DNA of 64,000 nucleotides from Athalassotoga saccharophila (GTDB lineage: Bacteria > Thermotogota > Thermotogae > Mesoaciditogales > Mesoaciditogaceae): positions 1,574,708-1,638,707 of the forward strand of contig NZ_AP019551.1 of NCBI RefSeq assembly GCF_009936215.1, given 5' to 3'. Below are positions 1 through 8,823 of the stretch, piece after piece. The position numbers and the translations under genes are program-made. Within the stretch, counting starts at the first letter, position 1; each line of letters starts with the position of its first letter. The notes beneath the pieces are model-generated. The model had not been told where the DNA came from. It ran no database searches and saw only the letters and a program-made list of their open reading frames with translations.

Positions 1-1469
1 TAGGGCATTTCTTCATCTTCGAGTATTCTCGAAATAGTTCCTTTGTTTCCATATCTACCAGTTATTTTGTCTCCAACCTCAAGTGGTTTTTCAACTTTTA
101 CGGGTATTCTTATCGTCAAATGACTCATGGAAATCATTTCTTTTACAAGCGGAGGAGTTATATCTCCTATTTCAAAACAATCCTTTGTTATGTTCAAAGT
201 ATATGTGTACCTTTGATCAAATAAAAAAGACCTTTTCAAATCTTTGTTTTCATTTCCATCAAAAAATACCCTTCTCCTAAGATAAAGATCGCCATACACA
301 ACATTTTGAGTTTTGACGAATTCATAAACAATCTCAATAGATTTTCCGCTTTGAACTTTCGATTGTATGACAAACTTCTTTGTACTTCTGCCAGATTCAA
401 TTATTTCATAATCGATTGGAAGCGGGACTTCATCTTCTATTTTCAGTTCTTCTCTCGATTCTATCTTCATCTTTTGAGAGAATGATTTTGAGGCGACTAT
501 TCCATCCTCAAAATTAAGACCATCAAAGAGTGCATATCCGACAAAAGCATTTACTCCTAAATCGAAGCCAATTTGGTCTTCAATGCCAGTCTTAACGATG
601 GGTTTTTCACTTCCAACGACTCTAATGGCCTGCTTTAAGTTTTTTCCTCCCATCATTGCCCTTGGCGTGTCATTGTAAGTTAAAAATGGAACGAGTAAAG
701 TCGAATAACTGAAAAAATCATTAGAACTTTTGATATCTGAATCTATGGCCAATTTTTTAGCGTTGTACCTTGCGCCGAGAGACAAAAACAAAGAAAGGCC
801 TATCTCTTCTGATTCAGGGCTTTCGAGTAGATCTATCTTCCCAAGATGTGATTTGTGTGGATATCTCATCGTGTCTGCAACAACGCTTCCATGGTACACT
901 ACTTTTCTTGTGTTGGAAATCTTAAGCAATGGATTTGATTCGTCAAGTTCAAAAAGAGAGGGAATTCTTACAAACCGTTTTGATTCTGGATCTATTTTAT
1001 GAATCTTCGTTCCTATCTCTACCGTGCTTAAATTTGCCGAGATCATGTACTCAAAAAGTTCAGATTCATCTTTGAATTGAAGTGCACGATCGTAAGAACT
1101 CATTATCTGAATGGCCTTATCCAAAAAATATCCAGGAATCACGAAAAAATTCTTTAGATCCATGTTTTTTACCTGTTCTTTCAATTGTTCAGGTTTTTCG
1201 ATAAGCACAAATGGAGAATAATAATTCTTTCCCATCCATTTGTAAATTCCATCATTTGGAATCAGGCAAAGGAATTCGACCTCTAACGGATCGTAAATCC
1301 TTGAGTTGATTTGTAATTTGACGATTTTGTATAACTCATCCTTAATAAAAAAATTACTTGTAGAGATTATCTTTAGAGCGTCGTAGTTGAAAACTTTGGG
1401 CCTGTAATTAGAAATAAAAAAATTTAATCCATCGAATATTTCTTCCATGGAAAAATCAATTTCATTAAT
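1..1469 (-). CDS. Divergent, shortened RNA polymerase beta-subunit-like protein (partial, runs off left edge)
   Basis: An uninterrupted minus-strand frame of about 489 codons runs off the window, so the C-terminus is missing. Read from the minus strand and numbered from the in-frame ATG at 1448, it carries the bacterial RpoB core motifs in the right order: DESNPL (169-174, cf. MDQxNPL), LESPESEEIGL (cf. IETPEGxNIGL), PFLTYNDTPRAMMGG (254-268, R263 matching E. coli R678), FDGLNFEDGIV (308-318, E314-D315 matching E813-D814) and GDKITGRYGNKG (459-470, K461 and K469 matching K1065 and K1073). It is far from a normal RpoB: the NPL motif lies near residue 170 instead of about 510, and NFED to GDK is about 145 residues instead of about 250, so lobe and insertion regions are mostly absent. 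The best Shine-Dalgarno (AGGAGG) is 8 nt before an in-frame ATT at 1469; the first in-frame ATG is 29 nt away. Catalytic residues look intact, suggesting an active accessory polymerase. A beta'-like partner would lie outside the window. Confidence 0.82.
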   Translation of the reverse strand, partial: MNEIDFSMEEIFDGLNFFISNYRPKVFNYDALKIISTSNFFIKDELYKIVKLQINSRIYDPLEVEFLCLIPNDGIYKWMGKNYYSPFVLIEKPEQLKEQVKNMDLKNFFVIPGYFLDKAIQIMSSYDRALQFKDESELFEYMISANLSTVEIGTKIHKIDPESKRFVRIPSLFELDESNPLLKISNTRKVVYHGSVVADTMRYPHKSHLGKIDLLESPESEEIGLSLFLSLGARYNAKKLAIDSDIKSSNDFFSYSTLLVPFLTYNDTPRAMMGGKNLKQAIRVVGSEKPIVKTGIEDQIGFDLGVNAFVGYALFDGLNFEDGIVASKSFSQKMKIESREELKIEDEVPLPIDYEIIESGRSTKKFVIQSKVQSGKSIEIVYEFVKTQNVVYGDLYLRRRVFFDGNENKDLKRSFLFDQRYTYTLNITKDCFEIGDITPPLVKEMISMSHLTIRIPVKVEKPLEVGDKITGRYGNKGTISRILEDEEMP

Positions 1470-1534
1470 AGAAATCGCCTCCTATTTTTAAAATGAATTT
1501 TATTTATCTTTAAAAAAGAAGTTTACAGAACTAA

Positions 1535-1563
1535 ATTATAACATTTCTAAATCATAATTTAAA
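1535..1563 (-). promoter_or_regulatory. Promoter for the RpoB-like gene (extended -10)
   Basis: On the minus strand, TTTAAA (1563-1558) and TATAAT (1540-1535) are separated by 17 nt, and the -10 is preceded by TG (TGtTATAAT). This gives a leader of roughly 60 nt before the AGGAGG site. The region is shared with the divergent promoter of the methionine synthase operon. Confidence 0.55.
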
Positions 1564-1606
1564 TATCATTACAAAATGAAGACTTAATTTTTGAATGGAA
1601 AGATAG

Positions 1607-1612
1607 TATAAT
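1607..1612 (+). promoter_or_regulatory. Candidate -10 box for the metH operon
   Basis: A perfect TATAAT lies 22 nt before the ATG at 1635. No good -35 is seen at 17 nt; TTGAAT occurs only 10 nt upstream. A purine-rich Shine-Dalgarno (GGAAAGGAAG) follows at about 1618-1627. Confidence 0.4.
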
Positions 1613-1634
1613 CATTCGGAAAGGAAGCGATCTT

Positions 1635-2585
1635 ATGAGATGGGCAATCGTTGGATTTGGAAGTATATCAAAGAATAGATTCTTGCCCGCCCTGCGCGAG
1701 GCTGGAGGAACGCTTGTAAGCGTTGTTACCTCCCATCCAGAAGCGGTTAAAATAGATGGTGTGAAGGTCGTGACAAGAGTAGCAGATTTAAAAGATGTAG
1801 ACGTTGTCTACATTGCAACGCCAAATGCTTTCCACATGGATCAAACTATAGAATGTGCCAGACTTGGGATAAACGTCTTTTGTGAAAAGCCTGTAGGAAT
1901 GAACGCAAAAGAGGCTTACAAGATGGCAGAATTTTGCGATAAGGTTGGCATCACATTTGGAGTTGCTCACATGGGAAGATTTAACAGTTACAATATACTT
2001 GCAAAAAAGATCCTTGACTCGCATGAACTCGGAGAGATAGGTATAATCAAGGCTTCATTTTCTTTTGTCAACAAAGAAAGGAATAAGTGGAGATACGATC
2101 TATCTCTAAGCGGTGGTGGAGCGATAATGGACATAGGAATTCATCTTATAAACACTTTGAGATTCATGCTTGGATCGAATGTTGTTGAAATTGAATCGAT
2201 TAACGATAATTTGAATTATGCCGTGGATCAAAATGCGGCAAGCATTATGAAGTTTTCGAATGGAAGCATAGCGCTTGTGGACGCAAGTTTTAACACCTAC
2301 GCGAGTGCATCCTTCGAATTCCGCGGAGACAAAGGCATGATGTACGTCATGGATACACTCTTTCAAGATTACGTGGGAAGGGTAATAATTGCCAAGGATG
2401 GGACTTTTCAATTGAGAGATTCAATAGATAAAAATCCTTACGTCCTTGAGATAGAGGATATGGAGAAAGCCGTCAAAAACCATGCAAGACCTGCAACAGA
2501 TGGATGGGAAGCATTTGAAGATATGAAGGTAGTCGATGCGTGGTACGAATCGGCCAAAACGGAGAAAAAGGTAAGAATAGGATGA
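1635..2585 (+). CDS. Gfo/Idh/MocA family NAD(P)-dependent oxidoreductase
   Basis: A 316-residue protein of the usual family length. An N-terminal Rossmann fold is shown by GFGSIS near residues 7-12, the family EKP motif lies at 84-86, and the C-terminal alpha/beta domain carries GGGAIMDIGIH (160-170), whose Asp and His are typical of catalytic or metal-site positions. Members oxidise or reduce sugar, inositol or biliverdin-like substrates; the substrate cannot be read from the sequence. The gene is first in an operon and overlaps the MetH-reactivation-like gene by an ATGA junction, so it is co-translated with methionine synthase. A role in supplying or salvaging a one-carbon or homocysteine-related compound is only a guess. 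Confidence 0.85.
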   Translation: MRWAIVGFGSISKNRFLPALREAGGTLVSVVTSHPEAVKIDGVKVVTRVADLKDVDVVYIATPNAFHMDQTIECARLGINVFCEKPVGMNAKEAYKMAEFCDKVGITFGVAHMGRFNSYNILAKKILDSHELGEIGIIKASFSFVNKERNKWRYDLSLSGGGAIMDIGIHLINTLRFMLGSNVVEIESINDNLNYAVDQNAASIMKFSNGSIALVDASFNTYASASFEFRGDKGMMYVMDTLFQDYVGRVIIAKDGTFQLRDSIDKNPYVLEIEDMEKAVKNHARPATDGWEAFEDMKVVDAWYESAKTEKKVRIG

Positions 2586-3178
2586 AAGTAATAGAAATTC
2601 CTCCTCAAGATATCGATATTCCCCAAAGAGCTATCGCGGCAAGAATGGGATTTAGAGGCCTTGGAGAGGTTCCCGATCAGTTTAAACCCATTTACGAGGA
2701 ACTTATTTCTTTGCTTTTAAAAGTATCAAATCCACGTGTGGCGTTCGACGATTTTGTGCCTTCGATCGAAAACGGAGAGATCTCGATAGGCAATGTGAAA
2801 ATAATCGGGACTCTTGCAAAATCTCAACTTGGAAAAAGTGTTGAGATAACTGCCATGCTTGTAACTCTCGGAGATAAAATTGATGAAGAAATAGCACATT
2901 TTCATGATGTAGGAGATGATTTAAGATCATTCATGCTTGATTCGATAGGATCGGAATTTGTAGAATATGTGGCAAGGAAGTTCGATGCATCTTTGAGATC
3001 AAAAAAATCTCTCAAGGGAAGTGCAAGAATTGCACCGGGTTATGTCGATCTTCCAATTACTTTGAATAAATGGTTTGCATCTGAGTTTGGAAAGGCGATA
3101 TCCGTGACAATAGATCCAGATTCTTTTGTCTTTTTGCCGAGAAAGACTATATCTGCGTTTATAGGGTGGTCTAATTGA
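2582..3178 (+). CDS. Stand-alone methionine synthase reactivation-domain-like protein
   Basis: The 198-residue product, starting at the ATG that overlaps the upstream stop (ATGA), resembles the AdoMet-binding reactivation domain normally fused to the C-terminus of MetH. In Thermotoga maritima the same split is known (TM0268 truncated MetH, TM0269 activation-like protein). Family-like features include GDDLRSFMLDSIGSE and GSARIAPGYVDLP, the latter corresponding to the conserved RxSPGYxxxP segment. Its expected role is to bind MetH carrying cob(II)alamin and allow reductive methylation from AdoMet. A longer reading starting at 2540 lacks support because it lies within the previous gene. Confidence 0.82.
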   Translation: MKVIEIPPQDIDIPQRAIAARMGFRGLGEVPDQFKPIYEELISLLLKVSNPRVAFDDFVPSIENGEISIGNVKIIGTLAKSQLGKSVEITAMLVTLGDKIDEEIAHFHDVGDDLRSFMLDSIGSEFVEYVARKFDASLRSKKSLKGSARIAPGYVDLPITLNKWFASEFGKAISVTIDPDSFVFLPRKTISAFIGWSN

Positions 3179-5487
3179 GAAGAAACGAATTAAGTGAGAT
3201 TTTGAAAGATCGCGTCTTGATCCTCGATGGCGCTTATGGAACAGAATTAATGAGAAGAGGCTTCAAAGAAAGTCCCGAAGAGATCGTTCTTTCACATCCC
3301 GAGGCAATAAAAAAGTTGCACGAAGAGTATGTAAATGCGGGATCCAACGCCATCCTCACATCCACATTCGGAGCGAATCCCATAAAACTTTCTAAGATCG
3401 GACTTGAATCTTACCACGAGAAGATAGTAAGAGATGCTGTAAGAATAGCAAAAAGCATTTCAAAGGATGTTCTTATATTTGGAGACATCGGTCCAACCGG
3501 AGATCTTCCATACCCTTTGGGTGAAAGGACCTTTGACGAATATTACGATAATTTTCAAAAAACGGCCTCCATTCTCATAGAAGAGGGCGTTGATGCGATC
3601 ATACTCGAGACCTTCACAGATATTCTCGAATTGAAAGCGGCCTATATGGCCGTAAGAGACATATCCAAAGATATATTTCTCATAGCCCATCTCACCTTTG
3701 AAAAGAATGGAAGAACGCTAACGGGAACGGATCCGGTCAATTTCGCGATCACATTCGACGATTTAGACGTCGATGCGATAGGGATGAATTGTTCCCTTGG
3801 CCCCGAAGAAATGCTTCCCATCTTTGAAGAACTTTCAAAATACACTCACAAACTTTTGACCGTTGAGCCAGATGCCGGAGCCCCGATTCTCAAGGGAGAG
3901 AAGGTCGAATATCCTGTAACTCCGGAAGAGTTTGCAATTCACATGGATTCTTATTGGGAGGCGGGGGCCAACATAATAGGATCCTGTTGCGGATCGAATC
4001 CTTTGCACACAAGAAAGATATCCACAGTGGTAGGAAAGAGAGGACCTGTAGACAGGGAAAGCAAAAAGATCTTTGCTATTTCTGGACCTTCATCCGTTGT
4101 CAATTTTGACAAGTTTGTAGTCATAGGAGAAAGGCTAAATCCGGCCGGAAAAAAGAGGCTTTCTCAAGCCATCAAAGACGAAGATGTAAATTACTTGATC
4201 GATCAGGCCCGAGATCAGGTCGATCATGGAGCCCATGCGCTCGATGTTAATTTTGGAGTTGAACAGACCGTATCAAGAAATTTCATGTCCAAAAGCGTTG
4301 CCGCACTCTCTTACAAAGTTAACGTTCCACTCTCTCTCGATATTCAAACGTATGATTTTTTAGAATTCGTCATGAAAAGATACCCGGGGCGACCTCTTAT
4401 CAATTCGGCAAGAGCCGTTGAGGAAGAGTTCGTAAAGCGGGCGAGTCTCGTTAAAAAATACGGAGGAATATTGATAACGCTTTCTATGGGAGAGAGGGTG
4501 CCGGAAAGTTTTGAAGAGAGAAAAAAGTCGATAGAGTACGCACTTGAGATGGCAGAAAGGATAGGACTTACAAGGGATCGACTCATTTTTGATCCTATAG
4601 TCCTTGCGATAGGGGCAGGATCTGATGCCAGAGAAACCTTAAAAACAATAAAATATCTCGACTCTGTGGGGCTAAAGAGCGTTTTCGGACTTTCAAATAT
4701 TTCTTTCGGGATGCCAGATAGATCTTACATAAACGGCGCATTTTTGGCAATGTCCATTTTGAATGGTTTAAGTTCTGCGATAATGAATCCAATTGACGAA
4801 ATCGTTATGGGTAATATGAAGGCATCTTTGCTTTTGACAAAAAGATCCCAGATCGAGATAGAAAAAATCCAGGGAACGGATGAATTGTTAAATTTCGTTC
4901 TTACAGGTGCGGAAGACAAATTGATGAAGGCCGTCGATGATCTGATCAGCGTTGAGGATCCGGTTTCCATAATAGAAAATCATCTAAAGCCAGTCATGGA
5001 TAGGGTTGGAGACCTTTATGGAAGTGGTAAGATATTCCTTCCCCAGTTAATCCTTGCAGCACAAACGGCCCAAAAAGCCTTTGAAAAGGTACAAAAATTG
5101 ATTCCATCCGGATCAGAGACAGGAAAATTCGTAATAGCGACGGTAAAGGGAGATGTGCACGATATAGGAAAGAATATAGTGGCAACTATAGTCAAAAGTG
5201 CCGGATACAGAGTTATAGATCTTGGAAGGGACGTGCCATCTGAAAGAATTATCGAGACCGTCGAAAAAGAAAATCCGGTAATGGTTGGATTGTCCGCAAT
5301 GATGACGACAACAGCCCCAAGGATAAAGGAAGTTGTCGATGGAATGAAAAAGAAGCACCTCAACGTACCGGTTATTGCCGGAGGCGCTTCTTTGAATGAA
5401 ACTCTTGCAAAGGATCTCGGTGCCGATTTCTACGCAAAGAGTGCCACAGATGCCATAAAATATCTCAAGATGGTTATCAGAACTTAA
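3175..5487 (+). CDS. metH: Cobalamin-dependent methionine synthase (lacks activation domain)
   Basis: A 770-residue protein transferring a methyl group from methyltetrahydrofolate through cobalamin to homocysteine. Residues 1 to about 290 form the homocysteine/zinc barrel, with Zn ligands C206 (GMNCSLG) and C271-C272 (GSCCG). About 310-570 is the pterin-binding barrel (VIGERLNPAG, HALDVNFG). About 580-770 is the cobalamin cap and binding domain, with GDVHDIGKN containing the cobalt-ligating H662. Canonical MetH is about 1200 residues; here the fourth, reactivation, domain is supplied by the overlapping upstream gene. The start is a TTG sharing bases with the upstream TGA. Its TAA overlaps the TAA of the convergent ECF ATPase gene. 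Confidence 0.95.
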   Translation: MRRNELSEILKDRVLILDGAYGTELMRRGFKESPEEIVLSHPEAIKKLHEEYVNAGSNAILTSTFGANPIKLSKIGLESYHEKIVRDAVRIAKSISKDVLIFGDIGPTGDLPYPLGERTFDEYYDNFQKTASILIEEGVDAIILETFTDILELKAAYMAVRDISKDIFLIAHLTFEKNGRTLTGTDPVNFAITFDDLDVDAIGMNCSLGPEEMLPIFEELSKYTHKLLTVEPDAGAPILKGEKVEYPVTPEEFAIHMDSYWEAGANIIGSCCGSNPLHTRKISTVVGKRGPVDRESKKIFAISGPSSVVNFDKFVVIGERLNPAGKKRLSQAIKDEDVNYLIDQARDQVDHGAHALDVNFGVEQTVSRNFMSKSVAALSYKVNVPLSLDIQTYDFLEFVMKRYPGRPLINSARAVEEEFVKRASLVKKYGGILITLSMGERVPESFEERKKSIEYALEMAERIGLTRDRLIFDPIVLAIGAGSDARETLKTIKYLDSVGLKSVFGLSNISFGMPDRSYINGAFLAMSILNGLSSAIMNPIDEIVMGNMKASLLLTKRSQIEIEKIQGTDELLNFVLTGAEDKLMKAVDDLISVEDPVSIIENHLKPVMDRVGDLYGSGKIFLPQLILAAQTAQKAFEKVQKLIPSGSETGKFVIATVKGDVHDIGKNIVATIVKSAGYRVIDLGRDVPSERIIETVEKENPVMVGLSAMMTTTAPRIKEVVDGMKKKHLNVPVIAGGASLNETLAKDLGADFYAKSATDAIKYLKMVIRT

Positions 5488-7241
5488 ACAAAAGTTTTCG
5501 ATATTGCGTTGTTCATTTCTTCAACGGTTAGAAAGATGTCATCTGTCATCCCGACACTGATCATTTCTTCTGAAAGGCGAACGATTTGCGGTGGCCTTAA
5601 AGATGCCTTATCGAGTATTGATTTATTTTTGAAAAGTTCGAAGGTTGGACCATCGTAAAGGATCTTCCCCTGATTTAAAACTATAGATCTCGGGCAGAAT
5701 TCTGCAACAAGACGCATATCGTGTGAAATTACAATAATTGTTGTACCATCGTCATTTAATTTTTTTAATAGTTCCATTATTTCCCTTGACATTTTGTAAT
5801 CCTGTCCGGTTGTGGGTTCGTCGACTATTATTATTTCGGGATGCATTGCAAGAACACTTGCAACCCCCAATCTTCTTTTTTGGCCTCTCCCGAGAAACAA
5901 GGGATCTTCATTTATTTTGTCAATTAGATCAACACTTTTCAAAACACTTTTAACCTTCTCGTCTATAATCGATTGAGAAAGGCCCATATTCTTTAGTCCG
6001 TAGGCCACTTCATTGTAGACACTTCTGTTGAAGATTTGATGGTCAGGATTTTGAAAGACATAACCCACATGGTATGGCATACGCCTTCTATTTTTAGGAT
6101 CGTGGAGATCAAGGCTTGCTATTTTAACACTCCCACTGAAATTTCCCTCTATTCCGGAAAGGATTTTTGAGAGAGTACTTTTGCCGGAACCATTTTGACC
6201 TATTATTGCAACAAATTCCTTTTGTTCTACCTTGAAAGATAAACCTTTAAGCGCGTGCGTTCCGTCTTCATAAGAGAAATCGAGATTTTCAACTTCTAAA
6301 ATGGGTTTTAACCTGTATTGGGGATATCTTCTTTTCGGACCTTCAAATTTTGCATTTGGAATTTTTGAGATCAACTCTTTTATTCTCGTGGCTCTTTTGC
6401 CATTACCGATTTTCAGTTCTGCAATTTCGGGTGTGTAGACATTGAATTTTTTTACCGCTTCAGCGTTTGAGTATATATCATCAGGTGTACCTTCGGCAAC
6501 TATTTTACCATCGTTGAGAACTACCATTCTGTCAACGAAATCCTGCATTAGTTCAGGATTATGTTCTACAAGAACTACGGTCAAATTCCCTTCTGTTTTC
6601 AGTTTCTGAATTGCTTCTATTACTTCGATCTTTCCTGCAGGATCGAGATCGGAGGTTGGCTCATCAAGGATCAAAATTTTAGGTCTCATGGCGATAAAAC
6701 TCGCTATTATAAGTCTTTGTTTTTGTCCTCCGGATAACTCGGCAGGATGGATCTTACCAGACATTTCGTATATATCTTCCATACCAACGCGCTTTAAGGC
6801 TTCTTTTATTCTTTCTTCTATCTCCCCTGAATCAAGCCCCATTAAACGAAGACCAAGAGATAGTTCTTGCTTTACGCTCATCGTTAAAAATTGACTTTCA
6901 GGATCCTGCATAACGAGACCAATTTTGTCTGACATAACACCTTTTCCGATCAGAAAGCTTTTTCCATTTCTTTCCTCGATGGCGCTTACCACTTCATCGA
7001 ATACTTTCACAGATCCGATCATGTAAGATCTTGGATCTCTGTCGTTTATCTGCATATGATGAGGTATAAGACCCATCATCGCAAAACAAAGTGTCGTTTT
7101 TCCAGATCCGCTGGGTCCCGTTATGCCAAAAAATTCTCCCTCTTTCACATCCAAATTGATGTTTTTGAGCGCAAAGTCACTCTCAACTCCCACAAAGTTG
7201 GGGTATTTCCAGTAGAAATTTCTTATCGTTATTGCATTCAT
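5484..7241 (-). CDS. ECF transporter ATPase, EcfA1-EcfA2 fused in one chain
   Basis: 585 residues holding two complete ABC ATPase domains. The first has Walker A GPSGSGKTTL, signature LSGGQKQRL and Walker B ILILDEPTSDLD. The second has Walker A GQNGSGKSTL, an altered signature (LGRGQKRRL in place of LSGGQ) and Walker B IIIVDEPTTGQD. Energy-coupling-factor importers normally use two separate ATPases; fused forms occur in several lineages. The asymmetric second signature suggests unequal ATP sites. It is the last gene of the S-T-A operon, four bases after ecfT, and is presumably controlled by the purine riboswitch upstream. It powers uptake of the S-component ligand. Confidence 0.92.
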   Translation of the reverse strand: MNAITIRNFYWKYPNFVGVESDFALKNINLDVKEGEFFGITGPSGSGKTTLCFAMMGLIPHHMQINDRDPRSYMIGSVKVFDEVVSAIEERNGKSFLIGKGVMSDKIGLVMQDPESQFLTMSVKQELSLGLRLMGLDSGEIEERIKEALKRVGMEDIYEMSGKIHPAELSGGQKQRLIIASFIAMRPKILILDEPTSDLDPAGKIEVIEAIQKLKTEGNLTVVLVEHNPELMQDFVDRMVVLNDGKIVAEGTPDDIYSNAEAVKKFNVYTPEIAELKIGNGKRATRIKELISKIPNAKFEGPKRRYPQYRLKPILEVENLDFSYEDGTHALKGLSFKVEQKEFVAIIGQNGSGKSTLSKILSGIEGNFSGSVKIASLDLHDPKNRRRMPYHVGYVFQNPDHQIFNRSVYNEVAYGLKNMGLSQSIIDEKVKSVLKSVDLIDKINEDPLFLGRGQKRRLGVASVLAMHPEIIIVDEPTTGQDYKMSREIMELLKKLNDDGTTIIVISHDMRLVAEFCPRSIVLNQGKILYDGPTFELFKNKSILDKASLRPPQIVRLSEEMISVGMTDDIFLTVEEMNNAISKTFV

Positions 7242-7245
7242 AAAA

Positions 7246-8127
7246 TCACCTCATAAGACCAAGGAGAAGTACGAGATTAATATGGTAAGAGATTACAAGT
7301 ATTAAAATCGAAAATGCGACGAAGATCCAGTCTATTGTGTGAAAGGCATCGCCGTTTATGGAGGTTACATGTTTTAGATTACCAAATCCTCTTGATTCGA
7401 GTGCCGTCGCCATATCTACGGATCTCTTTATCATTGTTGCAGTTAAAGGAATAGAAAGGGAAATGAAATTCTTTGCATTTTTAATTACGCTTTTTCCAGA
7501 ACTTATACCTGCTCCCCTCGCAAACTGGGCATGCCTTATAGATTCAAAATCACTTTGCATCACATGAAAACTCCTTAGAATCATTGAGGTAAAGAAAGAT
7601 ACCTTAAAAGGCACTTTCAAAGCACTTAAAGCATCTATTATGTCGGAATCTCTTGTCGTCATTATAACTAAAAGCGTCAATAGGGCCATAGAAGCGTATC
7701 CGATGATCTTGGTTATCCCAATCTCAAGAGAAAGAGTAGTTATTCTAAATGGTATCCCATAAGGTAAAAGTGAGAACAGGACTTTATTTCCAACCTGATT
7801 AAAAATAAGCCACCAGATAAGCATTATGACAAGTGCGATCGGAAGTATGACAAGATATGTTTTGACAATGAAGCGTAGCACTTTTGCATTTTCCATAAAC
7901 AAAATCACCATCAAAAGTACCAATATTGCCGAGAAAAGATCTGGTGTCTTTTCTGTCATCATTCTTATAACTGCAAGAGAAATGATTATAAGAATAACGA
8001 ATTTTACAAGGGCATTTATCTTCGTAAAGATCGATCCTTCTTTTGCCGAAAATAGAAGTGTTTTTATATACTTTTTTTCTCCACTTCTGTTTATCCTTGC
8101 TGCACTTTCTTCCGTCATGAAATCCAT
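7246..8127 (-). CDS. ecfT: ECF transporter transmembrane subunit EcfT
   Basis: A 293-residue membrane protein with about five hydrophobic segments and the two short Ala-Arg-Gly-type motifs that couple EcfT to the ATPases (FARGAG and ALESRGFG). It overlaps the S-component gene by 13 bases and is followed directly by the fused ATPase gene, making a dedicated group-I-like ECF operon. The start at 8127 could also be the ATG three codons later. Confidence 0.9.
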   Translation of the reverse strand: MDFMTEESAARINRSGEKKYIKTLLFSAKEGSIFTKINALVKFVILIIISLAVIRMMTEKTPDLFSAILVLLMVILFMENAKVLRFIVKTYLVILPIALVIMLIWWLIFNQVGNKVLFSLLPYGIPFRITTLSLEIGITKIIGYASMALLTLLVIMTTRDSDIIDALSALKVPFKVSFFTSMILRSFHVMQSDFESIRHAQFARGAGISSGKSVIKNAKNFISLSIPLTATMIKRSVDMATALESRGFGNLKHVTSINGDAFHTIDWIFVAFSILILVISYHINLVLLLGLMR

Positions 8128-8759
8128 CCCTTGTTCAAAAGTCCGTACCTTTCAACGATTGGTGTCAAGTATTTGCTCAAAAAAGGCATAAGCAAAAGTA
8201 CGATGGCATCTCCCACAATCCACAAAGAGGCTCCAATCCAGTAAGCCTTAACTGGAACAAAGCCAAGAACCGTCAGGACCCATACGCCCCAAAGTCCACC
8301 GAATATATTTGTGATACCCATTATCCAGATGATAAACCAAAAAGTTGCCCATCCATTTGTGAAAATGTCTCTACCAAAAGGATCGATACCTTTCTTTACC
8401 AAATAGCCACGGTAAAGCAGGAAGATCAAAAGTGCCGGCACAAAATCCCCTACGCTAAAAAGTAGTGATGGAATTATTGGAAGACCTGTTAAAAGGCCTG
8501 CGCCAACAACACTTCCTATCCATGCACCAAGGATGCCCCACATGCCCCACCATAGCGTGAACACGACAAAGAAAGGATAAGCCCAGTAAAGAAAGCCTAT
8601 CCCCGGTCCCACGACAGGCGTTGCAACTGCACCAAGCCATGAAAGTAGGATAATAACGGCGATTTGAACTGCGTAAAGTACATACTTCGTCGTTGTTATC
8701 TTGCCCGGATTCCAGTCAAGAGTGTATTGACTGGAAAGATTCACATTAGATTTAGCCAT
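8115..8759 (-). CDS. Putative ECF substrate-binding (S) component, probably purine-related
   Basis: 214 residues with about six hydrophobic segments, the size of an S component, next to ecfT and ecfA. I do not recognise a named S family (RibU, ThiT, BioY and others) in it. Trp- and Gly-rich stretches such as [18 protein letters not shown] are prominent. The gene directly follows a guanine-class purine riboswitch, so the ligand is most likely guanine, hypoxanthine, xanthine or a related nucleoside; that is inference from regulation only. The Shine-Dalgarno is GAGGAGG, 7 nt before the ATG. Confidence 0.75.
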   Translation of the reverse strand: MAKSNVNLSSQYTLDWNPGKITTTKYVLYAVQIAVIILLSWLGAVATPVVGPGIGFLYWAYPFFVVFTLWWGMWGILGAWIGSVVGAGLLTGLPIIPSLLFSVGDFVPALLIFLLYRGYLVKKGIDPFGRDIFTNGWATFWFIIWIMGITNIFGGLWGVWVLTVLGFVPVKAYWIGASLWIVGDAIVLLLMPFLSKYLTPIVERYGLLNKGWIS

Positions 8760-8785
8760 AAAGGCACCTCCTCAAAATGATGTGA

Positions 8786-8820
8786 AATAAAAAAAGATCA
8801 CTTCTACAAAAAGTGATCTT
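8786..8820 (-). terminator. Riboswitch expression-platform terminator
   Basis: On the minus strand a 10-bp hairpin, AAGATCACTT with AAGTGATCTT around a 7-nt loop, is followed by a run of T. Its 5' arm can alternatively pair with the 3' side of the aptamer P1 (CTACAGAAAGTGATC with GATCACTTTTTGTAG), giving an antiterminator. Ligand binding should therefore switch the ECF operon off. Confidence 0.9.
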
Positions 8821-8823
8821 GCG

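Noticed and set aside
83-1002. Plus-strand ORFs at 83-280 and 730-1002
   Set aside because: They lie inside the continuous minus-strand RpoB-like frame and show no family features or ribosome sites.
1-1469. The gene being the housekeeping rpoB
   Set aside because: The N-terminal part is about 340 residues shorter, the central insertions are missing and motifs are diverged (ESPES for ETPEG). A normal Thermotogota RpoB is much more conserved.
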